Shown here piece after piece: positions 62,106 to 64,000 of a stretch of DNA of 64,000 nt; position 1 is the stretch's first letter, and each line of letters starts with the position of its first letter. Under the pieces are notes generated by a model. It was given only the letters and a program-made list of their open reading frames with translations, made no database searches and was not told where the DNA came from. Source of the DNA: Pontederia crassipes (Eukaryota; Streptophyta; Magnoliopsida; Commelinales; Pontederiaceae); NCBI GenBank assembly GCA_030549335.1, contig JAUKPH010000027.1, positions 2,170,001 to 2,234,000 on the forward strand, given 5' to 3'. The position numbers and the translations under genes are program-made.

Positions 62106-63225
62106 GAATAATCAATAGCTTACTTTAAGTCTCAAAAAAATTTCCAAGTAAAATTTTGATTAAATTCCATAGAGTTCAAAATACAACAAAAATACTATTT
62201 GCCTTCCAATCCTACTCTATAAAAAAATTCATTTTGGGAAGGAGACATGGTAAAATCTTAATAATGTCCCAAACTTCACAATCTATAGTTATAAGCTTGC
62301 ATGAATATTCCAATAGACGATATTAGAAGCATGGAAAGCCAAAGTCCCATTTGTAGATTTCGCTTCATCCAAACTAAAATTCATTGCTCGCATACTCTAA
62401 AAGATGTTTAAATATTTAAAATTGATCAAAATCAAGATAAGAGCTAACTAAAATTTTGATATCAATTGTAGGATCGTAAAACACCACGATGGGAGAAGGT
62501 GCATTGGTACTTGATAAAACTTTTAACATGGAAGTAATAAAACAAAAAAAAATTGACTCGATTCATGTAAAAATAATTCAAGCAAGCAAGATGAGAAGAG
62601 ATGAAGCAATTATTGTTTTTTATCATACTTCGGCCCAACAACAAGTCTTCAAGGCCATTGGAATTCCACTAATCCGAATCCTTCTTCTCTTGGGTTAGAG
62701 AACACCCTACAATCACATTCTTTTTTGCCCGACATATGAAGGCAACCTCTATGACAAATAACTTCTTTGATTGCAAGTTCACAATCTTATAACTCTCAAA
62801 GTCCATTGTTGATATAATTATCTAAGTTTAAATCACAAGAAAGAAAAATTACAAATAATAGTCATAATGTATGCTTTAAGGTAATAATAAGCTTGAAAGT
62901 GATTCGACTATCAAAGAACATTTTCATAAAGTTACTTGAGTATTGTGAATATAATGCTTAGTTTGTGCTTCGTAGCTGAAGTCGATGCCTTTTCAGCTGA
63001 AACTGATGTTTACTTGATCGATAAATGTAGTCATTGAAAAAATTTGGTCATTGAGTCTTGAATCAGTTGAACCACTTTAACGACATATTGACAAATACTT
63101 CAATCAATGTTCTTAATAGTGTTTCCAAAATATGCATCAATCACTTAGTTAAACTATTCTTAGTTGACTTGTATGTCGAGTTTGCTATTATACACAATAA
63201 TCTCAACGCGTTCTACTTTTTCAAG
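62106..63225. other. AT-rich intergenic DNA, no supported gene
   Basis: The open frame at 62489-62698 (69 codons) and that at 63058-63300 (80 codons) have no recognisable features. The latter runs into the CACTA end. Confidence 0.55.
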
Positions 63226-63735
63226 CACTACAAGAAATTTGCCAAATGGCGATGTGCATTAGAGACTCAAAATGTTGTGATGCTAACTCGACGCCAGTAG
63301 TGTCTAAATGGTGACATACAAAATGCGATGCTAAGTGCCTCCCAGTAGTGTCCATTTAGCATCATGTTAGCATTACACCATGTCGACGCTAAATTCGGCG
63401 GCATTGCGACAACTCCTTTGCTGCTATTATCACACACCAAAACTAAAAAATGCATGGTACATTATAGTGTTGTATTGGCATCGACAACTTGCGATGCTAA
63501 ATTAGCATCAACACCATTGCGATGTCAAATCGATGCAAGTTTAGGAGGCGATATTGATGTCGAAGGCTTGTGCTGTATTAGCATCGACTGTGTGCGACAC
63601 TAACTTAGCATCACATTACTTGCGACACTAGCTCAAAAGGAGATATTAGCATCGGAAGCTTGAGACACTATTGTGAAGTACAAGAAATGCTATTTCATTG
63701 CATCACTAAGGCGTCGCTGATGTGACGCAAATGTT
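63226..63735 (+). mobile_element. CACTA element terminus with palindromic sub-terminal repeats
   Basis: CACTACAAGAAATTTGCC at 63226 is a canonical CACTA end. It is followed by many GCGATGCTAA and TTAGCATCG words in both orientations (about 63310-63660). The other end was not found before the window stops. Confidence 0.65.
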
Positions 63736-63769
63736 ATATTGATTTGTATTTAAGTAGGTAATGTTAATT

Positions 63770-64000
63770 TGTACAACTATATATGTTAGCTATACTATAA
63801 TTTAATGAATAAAAAGATTAAATATTCATAATTAAATGTATATGTTACCTACATATGTATTCCTAATACTATATGTTACCTATATCATATGTGTTACCTA
63901 CATATGTATTCCTATACTATATGTTACTTAAATTATATGTGTTACCTACATATGTATTCCTAAATATATGTTACCTATATTATATACGTTACCTACATAT
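63770..64000. repeat. AT-rich minisatellite running off the right edge
   Basis: Units of about 47-55 bp contain TGTTACCTACATATGTATTC followed by CTATACTATATGTTACYTA. Four to five copies are visible and the array is cut by the window end. Confidence 0.85.

Overview
This is an AT-rich stretch of nuclear DNA from a flowering plant. The evidence is spliced genes with GT-AG introns, a plant-only chloroplast regulator (FLU), secreted plant glycine-rich proteins, and plant-type transposable elements (FAR1-type Mutator, Ty3 and other LTR elements, CACTA, hAT, SINE). A non-grass monocot is my guess from the feel of the protein sequences, but nothing here proves it.

Only three intact protein-coding genes are supported, all on the minus strand. 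Two are paralogous secreted glycine-rich/cysteine-rich proteins of the AtGRP3 type (4418-4884, 123 aa; 21459-23036, 111 aa). Each has a signal-peptide exon, one phase-1 intron and a Gly/Tyr/Pro repeat exon ending in a Cys-rich tail. The third is a complete five-exon FLU gene (27319-31230, 330 aa), the TPR protein that holds back chlorophyll-precursor synthesis at glutamyl-tRNA reductase.

Almost everything else is mobile-element sequence in successive layers. (1) 389-1239 and 3092-3966 are short non-autonomous elements with inverted ends and GC- or CT-rich payloads. (2) About 6577-16101 is a Mutator-like element with 0.6-kb GC-rich terminal inverted repeats that contain a 35-bp minisatellite. 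It carries a broken FAR1-type transposase (minus strand) and, facing it, a GRF zinc-finger/transmembrane gene (plus strand). Its left terminal repeat is split by a 3,050-bp solo LTR (6934-9983) with a perfect 5-bp target duplication. (3) 18.2-20.6 kb is a diverged copy of 5.5-6.6 kb plus 16.1-16.2 kb, so it shows the paralogous site without the Mutator element. (4) 32535-39194 is a minus-strand LTR retrotransposon with two LTRs, primer-binding site and polypurine tract but no recognisable coding region. (5) 43.4-48.2 kb holds CACTA pieces and repeats. (6) 51.6-53.4 kb is a Ty3 gag remnant joined to LTR-like DNA related to the solo LTR. (7) 54.5-57.4 kb is the 3' part of an Athila/Tat-like Ty3 element. 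(8) 57615-58133 is a hAT-type MITE with an 8-bp target duplication. (9) 63.2 kb to the right edge starts with another CACTA end and finishes in a minisatellite.

Three SINE copies ending in (TTG)n-type tails occur on the minus strand, one inside a FLU intron. Simple repeats are frequent: (AT)n, (ATATT)n, (AAT)n, (TTC)38 and poly-C/poly-A. I found no bacterial-type system. The most unusual object is the two-gene Mutator-like element with its GC-rich minisatellite ends.
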